DNA from: Chloroflexota bacterium
GTDB lineage: Bacteria > Chloroflexota > Anaerolineae > J102
Reading direction: 5' to 3'
DNA: 32,667 nucleotides
Assembly (NCBI GenBank): GCA_013151415.1
Contig: JAADII010000188.1
Coordinates: 1-32,667, forward strand
The notes below the pieces were generated by a model. That model was not told where the DNA came from. It did no database searches and saw nothing but the letters and a program-made list of their open reading frames with translations. Position numbers and translations under genes: made by a program. Below, one piece after another: positions 1 to 8,635 of this stretch; the first letter of the stretch is position 1, and the number at the start of each line of letters is the position of its first letter.

Positions 1-2
1 TG

Positions 3-335
3 GCGGCGGGTTTGCGCGCATTGGGTTATCGCGCTCACCAGATTGCCCAAGAGCATTCTGGCGTGCCTGATCTGTGGAGACGGCGCGAGCCGCCTGACGC
101 GTTGATCTATCTCGACGCCAGTGGACCAACCGCGCGACGTCGATATCCTCATCTCGATTTGCATGACGCTTATTTGTCGCAAGAGCGACAACGTTTGGCC
201 CACGCTCTTAAACACGCCGATTGCTACATTCAAACAGATGATTTAACTCCTGAACAGGTTCTTGAACGCGCCTTGAATTGCTTGCAGGCCTTGGGTCTGG
301 AGCCTTTGCCGGAGAAGGTCGCTGGTGAGGGATAA
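3..335 (+). CDS. C-terminal fragment of an unrecognised protein, possibly P-loop kinase-like
   Basis: The reading frame is open from the left edge (first full codon at 3) to a TAA at 333-335, so the 5' part lies outside the window. About 110 residues are visible. They include a hydrophobic beta-strand-like segment ending in Asp (ALIYLDAS), an Arg/Pro-rich stretch (ARRRYPHL), a helix rich in Gln, Arg and His, and a second strand-like segment ending in TDDLTP that is followed by a C-terminal helix. Strand, then Arg-rich lid, then helix, then strand plus Asp is reminiscent of the C-terminal half of small nucleoside or nucleotide kinases. The P-loop, if present, would be outside the window, so this assignment is a guess. 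The tRNA-Lys promoter begins only a few bases after the stop codon. Confidence 0.45.
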   Translation, partial: AAGLRALGYRAHQIAQEHSGVPDLWRRREPPDALIYLDASGPTARRRYPHLDLHDAYLSQERQRLAHALKHADCYIQTDDLTPEQVLERALNCLQALGLEPLPEKVAGEG

Positions 336-341
336 AGTTTT

Positions 342-370
342 TTGAGAGCAGGTGAAATCTGGTGTATAAT
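342..370 (+). promoter_or_regulatory. Sigma70-type promoter of the tRNA-Lys gene
   Basis: A TTGAGA -35 box (342-347), a 17-bp spacer and a perfect TATAAT -10 box (365-370) lie 27 bp upstream of the mature tRNA 5' end. Transcription would start near 377. It is one of the best promoter matches in the window, as expected for a stable-RNA gene. Confidence 0.8.
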
Positions 371-397
371 TACAGATGAAAATGAAATTCTTGCCGA

Positions 398-470
398 GGG
401 CCGGTAGCTCAGTTGGTAGAGCAGCGGACTTTTAATCCGCGGGTCGCAGGTTCGATTCCTGCCCGGCTCA
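398..470 (+). tRNA. tRNA-Lys (anticodon UUU)
   Basis: The 73-nt sequence folds into a complete cloverleaf. The acceptor stem is 398-404 with 463-469 (one G-U pair), the D stem 407-410 with 419-422, and the anticodon stem 424-428 with 436-440. The anticodon stem closes a CTTTTAA loop with anticodon TTT at 431-433. The T stem is 446-450 with 458-462, enclosing TTCGATT, and the discriminator base is A470. The 3' CCA is not encoded (TTT follows) and must be added post-transcriptionally. It stands alone, with no other tRNA adjacent. Confidence 0.97.
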
Positions 471-698
471 TTTTCAGGGTCTCTAAGAAGACCCAGACGC
501 CTGAAAAACGCATGACCGAGCAACGGATGGATATCGAGGTTGTGGGTTGAGGACAGCAACATCCGATTTATGGTGTTCTAAATTTGAAGAGGCGGCGTTT
601 TCGGGCGCAAACGGTGGTTTTGCGCGCTTCATGAACGCTTTGAACAAGTTTTTGGGCTCTGAGCGGGTCTCTTTGCTGGTTTTTGCGATGCAACGCCT
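471..698. other. Spacer between tRNA-Lys and uxaC with two hairpins
   Basis: No gene is supported in these 228 bases. Directly after the tRNA a nested hairpin can form: outer arms TTTTCAG (471-477) and CTGAAAA (501-507), inner arms GGTCT (478-482) and AGACC (489-493). It may help tRNA 3' processing or termination, but no T-tract follows. A second hairpin, GCGCAAA (605-611) with TTTGCGC (619-625) and a 7-nt loop, lies downstream of uxaC on the minus strand. It also lacks a T-tract in either direction, so it is not a convincing intrinsic terminator. Confidence 0.5.
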
Positions 699-2135
699 CT
701 AGTTTTGGCGTTTGTCGAGACGGTATGCAGTTTTTGCCAACTCATAGGCCGAGGCGCGAGCCATATCCATGGCGTCCTCTTCATCAATGACCCCGCGCAC
801 CACCAGCCCGGCTAACCAATTGCTTTCCACCCGGCGCCACACATCATGCCGAACCGGAATAGAAGGATAAGCCCTGGTGTCGTCGTTGAAGCCCACGGTG
901 TTGTATAACCCGGCCGTTTCATGAATCATTTCTCGATAACGGATCATGCCGTAGATGCTATCAAAGAACCACCAGGGCGGCCCCAAAAAGAGCGCAGGGT
1001 AATGACCGGCCAAAGGAGCCAACTCTCGCGAGTAGGCGCTTTCGTCGAGCGCAAAAAGGATGAGCCTGAGCCGGGTGTCGTTGCCATAGGCATTGAGCAG
1101 AGGGCGCAGATTGCGGGTGAATTCTGAACGCACCGGAATGTCCGCCCCTTTATCCGGCCCAAAACGTTCGTAGATGACGCGATTATGATTGCGCAATGAA
1201 CCCACATGGAATTGCATCACCAGTCCATCCTCGATGCTCATGCGGGCCATCTCCATGATCATATGGGCTGTGAAGCGTCGGGCGTCTTGCTCGTCGGCCT
1301 GGCCCGCCAATGCCTTTTGAAAGATGACCTCGGCCTCCATGCGCGAAAGACGCTCTGTGTAGGCGGTGAGGGCCGCATGATCGGTGGCTGTGGCGCCCAT
1401 TTGTTTGAAAAAAGCCCGACGTTGTTCTAAAGCCTGGATGTAACTCGCATAATTGTGGATGTTTACGCCGCTCACTTCCGCTAAACGCTCGATATGTTCT
1501 CTCCATCCTTCGGTGTCGATATTGACCACTGCATCGGGACGAAACGTGGGTCGGATATCGCCGCGCCAGTCCGATTCCTGAATTCGACGATGATGCTCCA
1601 ACGTATCGGTGGCCGCGTCGGTGGTGGTTAACACCTCGATGTTGAATCGCTCATATAGCGCTCGCGGCCGAAATTCAGGCGTGTTCAGTTTTGCCTGAAT
1701 TTGATCGTAGATATCCTGAGCGTTTTCGCTCGTTAATTTTTCCTCGATGCCAAATACTTCGCTGAACTCGGCCGCCAGCCAAATCCCTGTGGGCGTCCCC
1801 CGAAATAGATGGAAATGATCCGCGAAAATTTGCCAGATGCGGCGAGGGTTCTGTTCCACTGGCCCGCCATCGCGGCGCGGAACGCCCACACTCTCGAGAG
1901 GCACGCCCTGGGAGTAAAGCATGCGAAAGATGTAATGATCGGGAATGATGATCATTTCGGCGGGATTGCCGAAACTATAGTTGGGATCGGCGAACACGCG
2001 AGGGTCTACATGTCCATGCGGTGCGACAATGGGCAAGTCGGCAATGGACTGGTAGATCATCCGCGCGAGCCGACGTTGTGTCGGATCAGGATCGAAAAAA
2101 CGGTCAGGCGAGAGGTTCCAGGTGGGGAGAACCAT
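699..2135 (-). CDS. uxaC: Glucuronate isomerase
   Basis: UxaC interconverts D-glucuronate and D-fructuronate (and D-galacturonate and D-tagaturonate), the first cytoplasmic step of hexuronate catabolism. The 478-aa product has the usual family length. Its N-terminal HGHVDPR motif is the metal/substrate-binding signature of this amidohydrolase-superfamily enzyme, and the C-terminal part has the conserved GFNDDTRAYPSIPVRHDVWRR region and an ASAYELAKTAY helix. It starts at an ATG with only a weak GGGA-type ribosome site. It is the last gene of the minus-strand sugar operon, 128 bp after nagB, and no convincing promoter is visible in that gap, so co-transcription is likely. The next enzymes of the pathway (UxuB/UxaB, UxuA) are not in the window. 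The family assignment is secure. Confidence 0.95.
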   Translation of the reverse strand: MVLPTWNLSPDRFFDPDPTQRRLARMIYQSIADLPIVAPHGHVDPRVFADPNYSFGNPAEMIIIPDHYIFRMLYSQGVPLESVGVPRRDGGPVEQNPRRIWQIFADHFHLFRGTPTGIWLAAEFSEVFGIEEKLTSENAQDIYDQIQAKLNTPEFRPRALYERFNIEVLTTTDAATDTLEHHRRIQESDWRGDIRPTFRPDAVVNIDTEGWREHIERLAEVSGVNIHNYASYIQALEQRRAFFKQMGATATDHAALTAYTERLSRMEAEVIFQKALAGQADEQDARRFTAHMIMEMARMSIEDGLVMQFHVGSLRNHNRVIYERFGPDKGADIPVRSEFTRNLRPLLNAYGNDTRLRLILFALDESAYSRELAPLAGHYPALFLGPPWWFFDSIYGMIRYREMIHETAGLYNTVGFNDDTRAYPSIPVRHDVWRRVESNWLAGLVVRGVIDEEDAMDMARASAYELAKTAYRLDKRQN

Positions 2136-2263
2136 GATCTTGTCCCAATGAAGTGATGAATGGTCAGGTGTCGGCGCTCGACGCGTTTGATGGTGATCGT
2201 CAATGCGGAAACCCTGACCCGTGCGACGCCAAGCTCAAAGAGAGGGGGCAAACGAGGGGCGGT

Positions 2264-3064
2264 TCATCCAAGGTCGTTTTGTCGAAGAGCCGGCAGCGCC
2301 GCGGCCGCGGAGTCTGCATCGAGGAAGAGATGGGCGTGAGGCGTCTGACGAAGACTGGAGCCGGGGCAAGATTCGTGAATAGGCTCCAATAGGGCGCGAC
2401 GCACGGCTTCTGCTTTGCGCGTTTCGGGCACAATGCCCAGCACGCGTCGGGCCGCCAGCAATGCGGGAATCGTCAGGGTGACCGCGTGCGTGGGCACTTC
2501 GTCTAGGCGGCTGAAATGACCTTCGCCTACTTGTTGGCGGCGGGAAGCCTCGGCCAGACGCACCACTTTCACCCAAACCGGATCGTTGAATTCAGCAAAA
2601 GGGGGGTCGTTGAATGCAAGATGTCCATTTTCGCCATAGCCTAGCGCGCAAAGGTCGGCAGGATGCGCCCGAAGCAGGGCCGCGTAATCGGCGCAATCTT
2701 GCTCCAAACGCCCGGCGCGCGCTTGCACCGGATGGAATCGCCCTACATCGATGAAATCGAGGAAGTGACGATGCAGAAATGTCGGGAAGCTGGCGGGATG
2801 CCCTTCGGGTAGACCGACGTATTCATCCATGTGGAATACGGTCACTTTTGGCCAATCTACATCCATTTCGCGAAGGGCGTGCAAAAATGTGATTTGCGAA
2901 TTGCCGGTGGCGATGATCATATTGGCCCGGCCGCGAACTGCAATGGCCTTGTTTAAGATTGCCGCGGCCGTCACGGCCGCGGCCCGTCCCATGGCTTCAT
3001 TGCTGGGGTGGACATCGACGCGTAAAGCGTCGACCTGAGTTGAGAAAATGGGTTGGTTGGACAA
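2264..3064 (-). CDS. nagB: Glucosamine-6-phosphate deaminase (NagB/SugarP isomerase family)
   Basis: NagB converts glucosamine-6-phosphate to fructose-6-phosphate and ammonia, feeding amino sugars into glycolysis. Visible hallmarks are the phosphate-binding loop ATGNSQ (residues 52-57), the MDEY catalytic segment (about 79-82) and the GENGHLAFNDP motif (about 144-154) with the catalytic Glu/His pair. The C-terminus carries an ESCPGSSLRQTPHAHLFLD segment. The ATGNSQ loop resembles the broader glucosamine-6-P isomerase/6-phosphogluconolactonase group. The frame opens at a TTG at 3070, but the AAAGGAG ribosome site ends 1 nt before it. A second TTG at 3064 has 7-nt spacing and is preferred, giving 266 aa. 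It lies directly after the NagA-like gene, which supports the deaminase role. Confidence 0.88.
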   Translation of the reverse strand: MSNQPIFSTQVDALRVDVHPSNEAMGRAAAVTAAAILNKAIAVRGRANMIIATGNSQITFLHALREMDVDWPKVTVFHMDEYVGLPEGHPASFPTFLHRHFLDFIDVGRFHPVQARAGRLEQDCADYAALLRAHPADLCALGYGENGHLAFNDPPFAEFNDPVWVKVVRLAEASRRQQVGEGHFSRLDEVPTHAVTLTIPALLAARRVLGIVPETRKAEAVRRALLEPIHESCPGSSLRQTPHAHLFLDADSAAAALPALRQNDLG

Positions 3065-3152
3065 GAGCAAACTCCTTTCAAAGCGTCAAGAGTGGGTTCG
3101 GGGTTGAGGCGCTTTTTTCTCCATTCGCGTCTGGCGCTGAGGTGGACGTCGT

Positions 3153-4331
3153 TCAAAAAACCCAGCGTCCTCGAATTAGCGTGCGCCAAGGACTGAAATC
3201 CTCATCAAAGATGGCGATATCTGCATCTTTGCCTGCATCCAGGCTGCCTTTGCGATCGTCCACGCCAATGACTCGGGCGGGCGTGAGCGTGGCCATGCGC
3301 ACAGCTTCGGGCAGCGGAACGCCCACATGTTCGATGAGAATGGCCACCATGCGGTTGATCAGGGTTGTGCTGCCCGCAAATGAAGAGCGATCGAGCATCA
3401 TGCCCACCCCATCGCACACTTCATAGGTCATTTCGCCCATGCGGAAACGAGCGCCTTCGGGCAAGCCCGCGCCGCTGGTGGCGTCGGAGATGATGCACAG
3501 GCGATCGGGGCCAATGCATTTGTAGGCCAGCTTCATCAGGGTGGGTGGAAGATGCTTGTTATCGCAGATCATTTCCACGGTCAGGTTCTCGTTGGTCAGA
3601 GATGTCTCCAGCAGTCCGGGTTTGCGCCATGGGCCTTGGCGCACGGTGGTGGATTGTGCGCTCCAGATATGGATTATGTGTCGGAGGCCCGCTTCGATGA
3701 TGGGAAGGGTCTCCTCCTCTGTGGCGTTGCTATGGCCGGCTGCGGGGACCACCCCCAAGGCCGAAAGGCGGCGAGCCAGCTGAGCAGCTCCGGGCAATTC
3801 GGGCGCAAAGGTGAATATGCGGATGATGTCGGCGAAGGCCAGCAGGGGGTCGGGCGGAGTGTGGGCTGGGACAAGCAGGTTGGTTGGGTCCTGCGCGCCG
3901 GCCTGAGCCGGGCTGAAATAAGGCCCTTCGACATGTGCGCCCAGCACTTGTGCGCCGGGCCGCTCTTCGCTCATCCATCGCCGAATGAAGGCTAAGCTCG
4001 CGGTCAGGTCTGGCAGGGGCGCGGTGGCGGTGGTGGCCAATAGCGAAGTGATCCCGTTGCGGGCGTTCTCTATGGTGATGGCCGCGAATGCTTCGGTTGT
4101 TGGTTCGTTGAAGGTGTGACCTAGTGCGCCATGGATATGAATGTCGATAAGGCCAGGGGTGATGTAGCGGTTGCCGACATCAACGCGCTCGATTTCTGCG
4201 GGCAGTTCGGTTTCGGGTGAAATCGCGGTGATAAGAGGGCCATCAACGAGTAGCGCGTGGCCGGTAAGGACGCGATCGGGCAAGACGATGCGTCCGTGAG
4301 TAAGGGCGAAACAAGAGGAGGAAGACGGCAT
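3153..4331 (-). CDS. nagA: N-acetylglucosamine-6-phosphate deacetylase-like amidohydrolase
   Basis: The expected reaction is deacetylation of N-acetylglucosamine-6-phosphate, giving the substrate of the downstream NagB. The 392-aa product has the amidohydrolase plan: an N-terminal beta sandwich, DIHIH (63-67), HVEGP (133-137) with the metal-binding Glu, metal/substrate histidines at about 200 (GHSNAT) and 221, and the catalytic Asp in ISDATSGAG (about 283). The segment usually reading HLFNAM in NagA is HIWSAQ here, and the DGxH substrate loop reads DNKH. It is therefore a divergent family member whose N-acyl or sugar specificity could differ. A GGAG ribosome site sits 6 nt before the ATG. It follows the AGE-epimerase gene by 18 bp. 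Confidence 0.88.
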   Translation of the reverse strand: MPSSSSCFALTHGRIVLPDRVLTGHALLVDGPLITAISPETELPAEIERVDVGNRYITPGLIDIHIHGALGHTFNEPTTEAFAAITIENARNGITSLLATTATAPLPDLTASLAFIRRWMSEERPGAQVLGAHVEGPYFSPAQAGAQDPTNLLVPAHTPPDPLLAFADIIRIFTFAPELPGAAQLARRLSALGVVPAAGHSNATEEETLPIIEAGLRHIIHIWSAQSTTVRQGPWRKPGLLETSLTNENLTVEMICDNKHLPPTLMKLAYKCIGPDRLCIISDATSGAGLPEGARFRMGEMTYEVCDGVGMMLDRSSFAGSTTLINRMVAILIEHVGVPLPEAVRMATLTPARVIGVDDRKGSLDAGKDADIAIFDEDFSPWRTLIRGRWVF

Positions 4332-4349
4332 AATGCGCTCCGCTATCGG

Positions 4350-5534
4350 TCAGTCGTTGTTCGATAAAGATTGCAATGTATCAATGCACAGTATCAGCGC
4401 TCGAGGCAAATGGAATGGGTCTTTCACGGGCAAAGCCACAGTTTGATCGAATGGCCGGCCCTCGCGATCCAATTTTTGAGTCCATTCCCCATGTTTATGA
4501 ACCGGAAAGCGCATAAACGCATAATTATGCACTTTCTCATACCAATCCAGGGCCCAAGCTTCGCCCGAAAGTTGATAAGCCAGCAACAAGGCGTAGAGCG
4601 CTTCGGTGTGGGGCCACCACAGCTTGCTGTCTGCAAAGGGCCACCAGGGTTCGCCTCCGGCTGCATCGCGGGCCAAAACAATTCCCCCATAAACGTGATC
4701 CCACCCCAACTCAATATGCCAGCGGATGCTCTCGAGGGCTTGCCGTATACGGGTTTTATCACCCCAATGTTGATAGATGTGAATCATAAACCACATCGAT
4801 TCAATGGCGTGGCCGGGAACAATGGCTCGACCTTGGGGCGCGTCTATGAGCTGGTTGTCGAGGCCGACGTACTCGTAAAGCAGGCGTTGTTCGGGGCGAA
4901 GAAACGCGGTCATCACATCTTCGGCCAGTTCATGCGCCGACGAAAGGATGTGGGCGTCGTTCAATAGCAGACCCAATTCGTGAAAGGCCAGCGCGAAGAT
5001 CATGGCCACGGCATGAGCTTTGGCGCCGGGTGGAATGGCGTAGGGGGCCGTAGCATATGATCCGGGTCGAGCCAACCGCTCTCGCACATTTTTGTAGGTG
5101 GCCAAAGCCAGGTCCACCGCCTGTTGGTCGCCCGCGGCCCGGGCGAATTCGGTGAGACCGTAGATGGCGAACCCGTCAGAGTAAATGCTGATAGCTCCCT
5201 CTCGCACATTGCCTTGCCGGTCCACAGCAAAGACCCAACGCCCCAGCTCGTCTCTGCCATGCTTACATACAAAAGTTGTGATTTGCCTGGCCACATCGAG
5301 CCATTCTGGTCGGGCCTCGATACGGTTATACAGCGCCGAGAATGTCCAGATGGCCCGCAATTGCGACCACATGTATTTGTCGGTGCTGATCAATCGCCCG
5401 TCATCGCGAATGCAGGTGAGAATGCCGCCATATTCCCAATCGATGGTGCGCGGCATCCAGAAGGGAATGACGCGTTCGAGTAGCTCGGAGCGATGAATGG
5501 CCAATAGATCCACCATGCGCGCGTTAAGCTGCAT
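4350..5534 (-). CDS. AGE-family sugar 2-epimerase (N-acylglucosamine 2-epimerase fold)
   Basis: This family has an (alpha/alpha)6 barrel and epimerises at C2 of N-acylglucosamine/N-acylmannosamine, mannose/glucose or cellobiose. The 394-aa length is typical. Family marks visible are the aromatic-rich entrance (YMWSQLRAIWTFSALYN), SIYSDGFAIYGL, the catalytic-helix motif PGHAIES, WWPHTEALYALLLAY and the C-terminal FHLPRAL. The exact substrate cannot be read from sequence. Next to nagA and nagB, ManNAc/GlcNAc interconversion is a reasonable inference. An upstream in-frame ATG at 5546 lacks a ribosome site, whereas the ATG at 5534 has GGAG six bases upstream, so 5534 is chosen. It overlaps the end of the oxidoreductase gene by 11 nt, implying translational coupling. 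Confidence 0.85.
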   Translation of the reverse strand: MQLNARMVDLLAIHRSELLERVIPFWMPRTIDWEYGGILTCIRDDGRLISTDKYMWSQLRAIWTFSALYNRIEARPEWLDVARQITTFVCKHGRDELGRWVFAVDRQGNVREGAISIYSDGFAIYGLTEFARAAGDQQAVDLALATYKNVRERLARPGSYATAPYAIPPGAKAHAVAMIFALAFHELGLLLNDAHILSSAHELAEDVMTAFLRPEQRLLYEYVGLDNQLIDAPQGRAIVPGHAIESMWFMIHIYQHWGDKTRIRQALESIRWHIELGWDHVYGGIVLARDAAGGEPWWPFADSKLWWPHTEALYALLLAYQLSGEAWALDWYEKVHNYAFMRFPVHKHGEWTQKLDREGRPFDQTVALPVKDPFHLPRALILCIDTLQSLSNND

Positions 5535-6540
5535 GATTCGCTCCATAATAATCGCGTAGCATGTGGTCCATCACCCAGGTGGTGCGGGCGGCGCTCACCC
5601 CGGTGCTGATACACGTTCCCCGTCCCAACAGGGCGTCCACCACTTGCTGAATCAACGGCTGTTGAATGTGTCGCGGGTTGGCGATGGTCAGTTTGTTTAC
5701 GCCTTCAGGCGCGCTCACAATGATCGGCGATTCGCCAAAGGTTTCATACACAATGCGGCCCTTATCTCCAACGATTTCGGTGCGGTCCATGTCGTCATAA
5801 GCTGAAAAGCACCAAACGCCAGCGCCCTGCACGCCTGATTCGAAGCGAAAGGTCCCGGTGACAATGTCTTCCGCCGGATAACGTCCCGCTTGATTGGCCG
5901 CAAAACCGCACACCTCGGTGATGGGCCCAAAAAGGAAGTCGAGCAAATCCAACTGGTGTGAGGCCAGGTCGACAAATAAGCCGCCTCCGGCGATCTCGGG
6001 CAGCACGCGCCAGGGCGGCGTTTCATCTTCTGATACATGAGGCAAGATCGGTTGGTGCAAGGTGATGTTGACGAATCGCACCCGGCCAATGGCGCCATTT
6101 TCCACCAATGCTTTGATCTTTAGAAAACGAGGCAGCGCTCGACGATAGTAAGCGACAAAGAGCGGAACCCCCGCTTGCTCGCACGCCTCGATCATGTCCT
6201 GGCATTCCCGATGATTGAGCGCCATAGGTTTCTCGACATACGCGGGTTTGCCCGCGGCCGCGGCCATGAGCGCGTATTGTCGGTGGGACGAAGGCGGGGT
6301 GGCGATGTAGATTGCGTTTACATCGGGGTCATCGATGAGGGCCTGCGCGCTGTCATACCATTTGGCCACATTGTGTCGGCGGGCGTAATCTTGAGCCAAT
6401 GCGCCGTTGCGACGCATAACCGCCACCAAGCTTGAGCCTTGGGCTTTTTGCAACGCAGGCCCGCTTTTCACCTCCGTAACATCTCCACACCCGATGATTC
6501 CCCATCGAATAGGGGCCGAATCGGAAATTAGACCGCTCAT
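5524..6540 (-). CDS. Gfo/Idh/MocA-family NAD(P)-dependent oxidoreductase
   Basis: This is a cytoplasmic sugar or cyclitol dehydrogenase-type protein of 338 aa, normal for the family. The N-terminal Rossmann domain shows [12 protein letters not shown] (about 11-22) and the downstream strand [11 protein letters not shown]. The conserved EKPMALN motif follows, whose Lys is the usual catalytic/cofactor-contacting residue. The C-terminal alpha/beta domain includes [19 protein letters not shown], with the His of the catalytic helix. Its ATG overlaps the stop of the upstream ATPase gene (ATGA), and its end overlaps the epimerase gene, so it belongs to the operon. The substrate is unknown. It may oxidise or isomerise an imported sugar through a keto intermediate, which is inference only. 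Confidence 0.9.
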   Translation of the reverse strand: MSGLISDSAPIRWGIIGCGDVTEVKSGPALQKAQGSSLVAVMRRNGALAQDYARRHNVAKWYDSAQALIDDPDVNAIYIATPPSSHRQYALMAAAAGKPAYVEKPMALNHRECQDMIEACEQAGVPLFVAYYRRALPRFLKIKALVENGAIGRVRFVNITLHQPILPHVSEDETPPWRVLPEIAGGGLFVDLASHQLDLLDFLFGPITEVCGFAANQAGRYPAEDIVTGTFRFESGVQGAGVWCFSAYDDMDRTEIVGDKGRIVYETFGESPIIVSAPEGVNKLTIANPRHIQQPLIQQVVDALLGRGTCISTGVSAARTTWVMDHMLRDYYGANHAA

Positions 6541-7595
6541 GAGGCTATGATCTCCTGAGGTTTGGCGACGCCTTGCAAAGTGAGTTCATGCGCATAATGA
6601 CACCGAACCAAATGATCGGGCGCTATCTCTTCGAGTTGGGGCGTTTCTTTTGCACATTTCTCCTCGGCATAGGGGCAACGAGGATGAAAATAGCAACCCG
6701 AAGGCGGATTGGCCGGGCTGGGAACATCGCCCTCTAGTGGAACGATTTTGGCGCGGATGCGCGGATTGGCGATGGGCGCCGCAGACATAAGGGCCGAGGT
6801 GTAGGGATGTCGGGGGTGAAAGAAGATCGCATCTGTAGGACCGCTTTCCACGATCTTTCCCACATACATGACGTTGATGCGGTCACAAAAGTGCTTGACC
6901 ACGCTAAGATCGTGAGCGACGAAAAGATAGGTGAGCCCCAGTTTTTCCTGAAGGTCTTTCATTAGATTCAGCACTTGGGCCTGCACAGAGACGTCCAAAG
7001 CCGATACGGGCTCGTCGGCCACGACCAGACGAGGGTTGAGGGCGAGCGCGCGTGCGATCACGATCCGTTGTCGTTGTCCACCGCTGAAGGCGTGAGGAAA
7101 TCGCTGCATATATTCCGGCCGCAATCCGACCAGCTCCAAAAGTTCGGCCACCCGCTCCATGCGTTGTTTGCGGTCCTTCATCTTTTCGATGACCAACAAG
7201 GGCTCGCCCACGATATCCAGGATGTTCATGCGTGGATTGAGCGAAGCGAAGGGGTCTTGAAAGATCATTTGCATGTCGCGGCGCAAGGGGCGAATTTCTT
7301 TCTCTGACAACGCGGCCAGATCAACCACTTCGTTCTGCGCTGTGCGAAAAAGGATCTGGCCTTCGGTGGGATCGATGGCGCGAAGGATGGTTCGCGCTGT
7401 GGTGGTCTTGCCGCAACCGCTCTCTCCCACCAGGCCAAGGGTTTCTCCCTCGCGTATCGCAAAACTGACGTCATCCACCGCACGCACTTGTCCGACGATT
7501 CGCCGGAAAAAACCCGCTCGAATTGGAAAATATTTTTTCAAATGTCTGACTTCAAGCAGATAAGGTTTGTTGGAGAACTTGTCTGACACGATCAC
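6537..7595 (-). CDS. Opp/Dpp-type ABC transporter ATP-binding protein (F subunit)
   Basis: This is the second nucleotide-binding subunit of a binding-protein-dependent importer. The 352-aa protein contains Walker [10 protein letters not shown], the ABC signature SGGQRQRI, Walker [13 protein letters not shown] and the switch His in VAHDLSVV. The C-terminal oligopeptide/dipeptide extension has a cysteine cluster ([14 protein letters not shown]) that in this family typically binds an iron-sulfur cluster. The gene opens with GTG overlapping the stop of the D-subunit gene (GTGA). A second GTG two codons downstream (7589) has better spacing from AAGGA and may be the real start. It ends in an ATGA overlap with the oxidoreductase gene. 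Opp-type systems carry peptides or oligosaccharides, and the operon context argues for sugars here. Confidence 0.93.
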   Translation of the reverse strand: MIVSDKFSNKPYLLEVRHLKKYFPIRAGFFRRIVGQVRAVDDVSFAIREGETLGLVGESGCGKTTTARTILRAIDPTEGQILFRTAQNEVVDLAALSEKEIRPLRRDMQMIFQDPFASLNPRMNILDIVGEPLLVIEKMKDRKQRMERVAELLELVGLRPEYMQRFPHAFSGGQRQRIVIARALALNPRLVVADEPVSALDVSVQAQVLNLMKDLQEKLGLTYLFVAHDLSVVKHFCDRINVMYVGKIVESGPTDAIFFHPRHPYTSALMSAAPIANPRIRAKIVPLEGDVPSPANPPSGCYFHPRCPYAEEKCAKETPQLEEIAPDHLVRCHYAHELTLQGVAKPQEIIAS

Positions 7596-8620
7596 GATCC
7601 TTCAACGATGGCGGGAGCATGGTCATAAAGAAAACAACTGACCGATTGCCGGTCGTTGATCGCTTTGAGCTTGGGAATAGCCGCGTTGCACACCCCGGGC
7701 ATGAAAGCCTTGCATCGGGGATGGAAAGGACACCCTGACGGTCGGCTAAAGGGATGCGGTATGGACCCTTCGATGGTGGGCAGCCGTTTTCCGGCCGGCG
7801 CGTAGATGGAGGGGATGGATTCTAGCAACGCTTTTGTATATGGGTGCTGTGGGTTGAAAAAGATGTCCTCCACCGGGCCAGACTCCATCACTCGGCCTAG
7901 ATACATCACCACCACGAAATCCGCGATCTGGGCGATGACGCCCAGATCGTGCGTGATAAAGATGATGGCCATGTTGTGCTGTTTTTGTAATGTGAGCAAT
8001 AAATTCAACACTTGCGCCTGAGTCGTCACATCGATGGCCGTGGTTGGTTCATCTGCAATGAGCAGGCGCGGGTTGCAAGCCAAAGACATGGCGATCATGG
8101 CGCGTTGTCGCAAGCCGCCGCTCAATTCCCATGAATATGCGTTCAATCGTTGTTCGGGGTTGGGCATGCCCACTTCGTGCAGCCGTTCAACAGCGATGCG
8201 ACGCGCTTCCTCTTCGTCCACATCCAGGTGCAGGAGAATGGCCTCCATGATCTGGTCGCCAATGGTATGAACGGGGCTGAAAGAGGCCATAGGTTCTTGG
8301 GGTATAAGTGCGATTTCTGCACCGCGAATGGAGCGAATCGTCTTTCCATGCGGGTCCAACTGGGCCAGGTCGATGATAGTCTCTCGTCCGGCTTCATCAT
8401 GGTGGCGAAACAGGATTTGGCCATCTATGATGCGACCTGGTTTTTGGATGAGTTGCATCACCGATTTGATGGTGACGCTTTTACCGCAACCGCTTTCGCC
8501 CACAATGCCAACGACTTGGCCGGGAAAGACGTCAAAGTCCACCCCATCCACGGCTTTGACAACGCCCTCATCCAGGAAAAAGTGGGTTTTCAGGTTCCTG
8601 ACAGATAATAACGGGGTCAT
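7592..8620 (-). CDS. Opp/Dpp-type ABC transporter ATP-binding protein (D subunit)
   Basis: This is the first nucleotide-binding subunit of the importer, 342 aa. Walker A is GESGCGKSV, the signature is [12 protein letters not shown] (the LSGGLRQR variant is usual for OppD), Walker B is [12 protein letters not shown], and the switch His is in [11 protein letters not shown]. The C-terminal oligopeptide-transporter tail contains [15 protein letters not shown], a cysteine cluster like that in the partner subunit. It starts 15 bp after the C permease, with a GAGGTGA ribosome site at slightly long spacing. It would pair with the F subunit as a heterodimer at the cytoplasmic face of the two permeases. 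Confidence 0.93.
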   Translation of the reverse strand: MTPLLSVRNLKTHFFLDEGVVKAVDGVDFDVFPGQVVGIVGESGCGKSVTIKSVMQLIQKPGRIIDGQILFRHHDEAGRETIIDLAQLDPHGKTIRSIRGAEIALIPQEPMASFSPVHTIGDQIMEAILLHLDVDEEEARRIAVERLHEVGMPNPEQRLNAYSWELSGGLRQRAMIAMSLACNPRLLIADEPTTAIDVTTQAQVLNLLLTLQKQHNMAIIFITHDLGVIAQIADFVVVMYLGRVMESGPVEDIFFNPQHPYTKALLESIPSIYAPAGKRLPTIEGSIPHPFSRPSGCPFHPRCKAFMPGVCNAAIPKLKAINDRQSVSCFLYDHAPAIVEGS

Positions 8621-8635
8621 ATTGACGAAATCACC

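Noticed and set aside
230-562. Minus-strand 110-codon frame across the tRNA-Lys gene
   Set aside because: It is antisense to the tRNA; the GRNRTCDPRIKSPLLYQLSYRP-like core is the well-known spurious translation of a tRNA complement.
605-625. Intrinsic terminator of uxaC
   Set aside because: The 7-bp hairpin is real but no T-tract follows on either strand.
3552-3995. 147-codon plus-strand frame opposite nagA
   Set aside because: Antisense shadow of a gene with conserved catalytic motifs; no ribosome site or recognisable domain.
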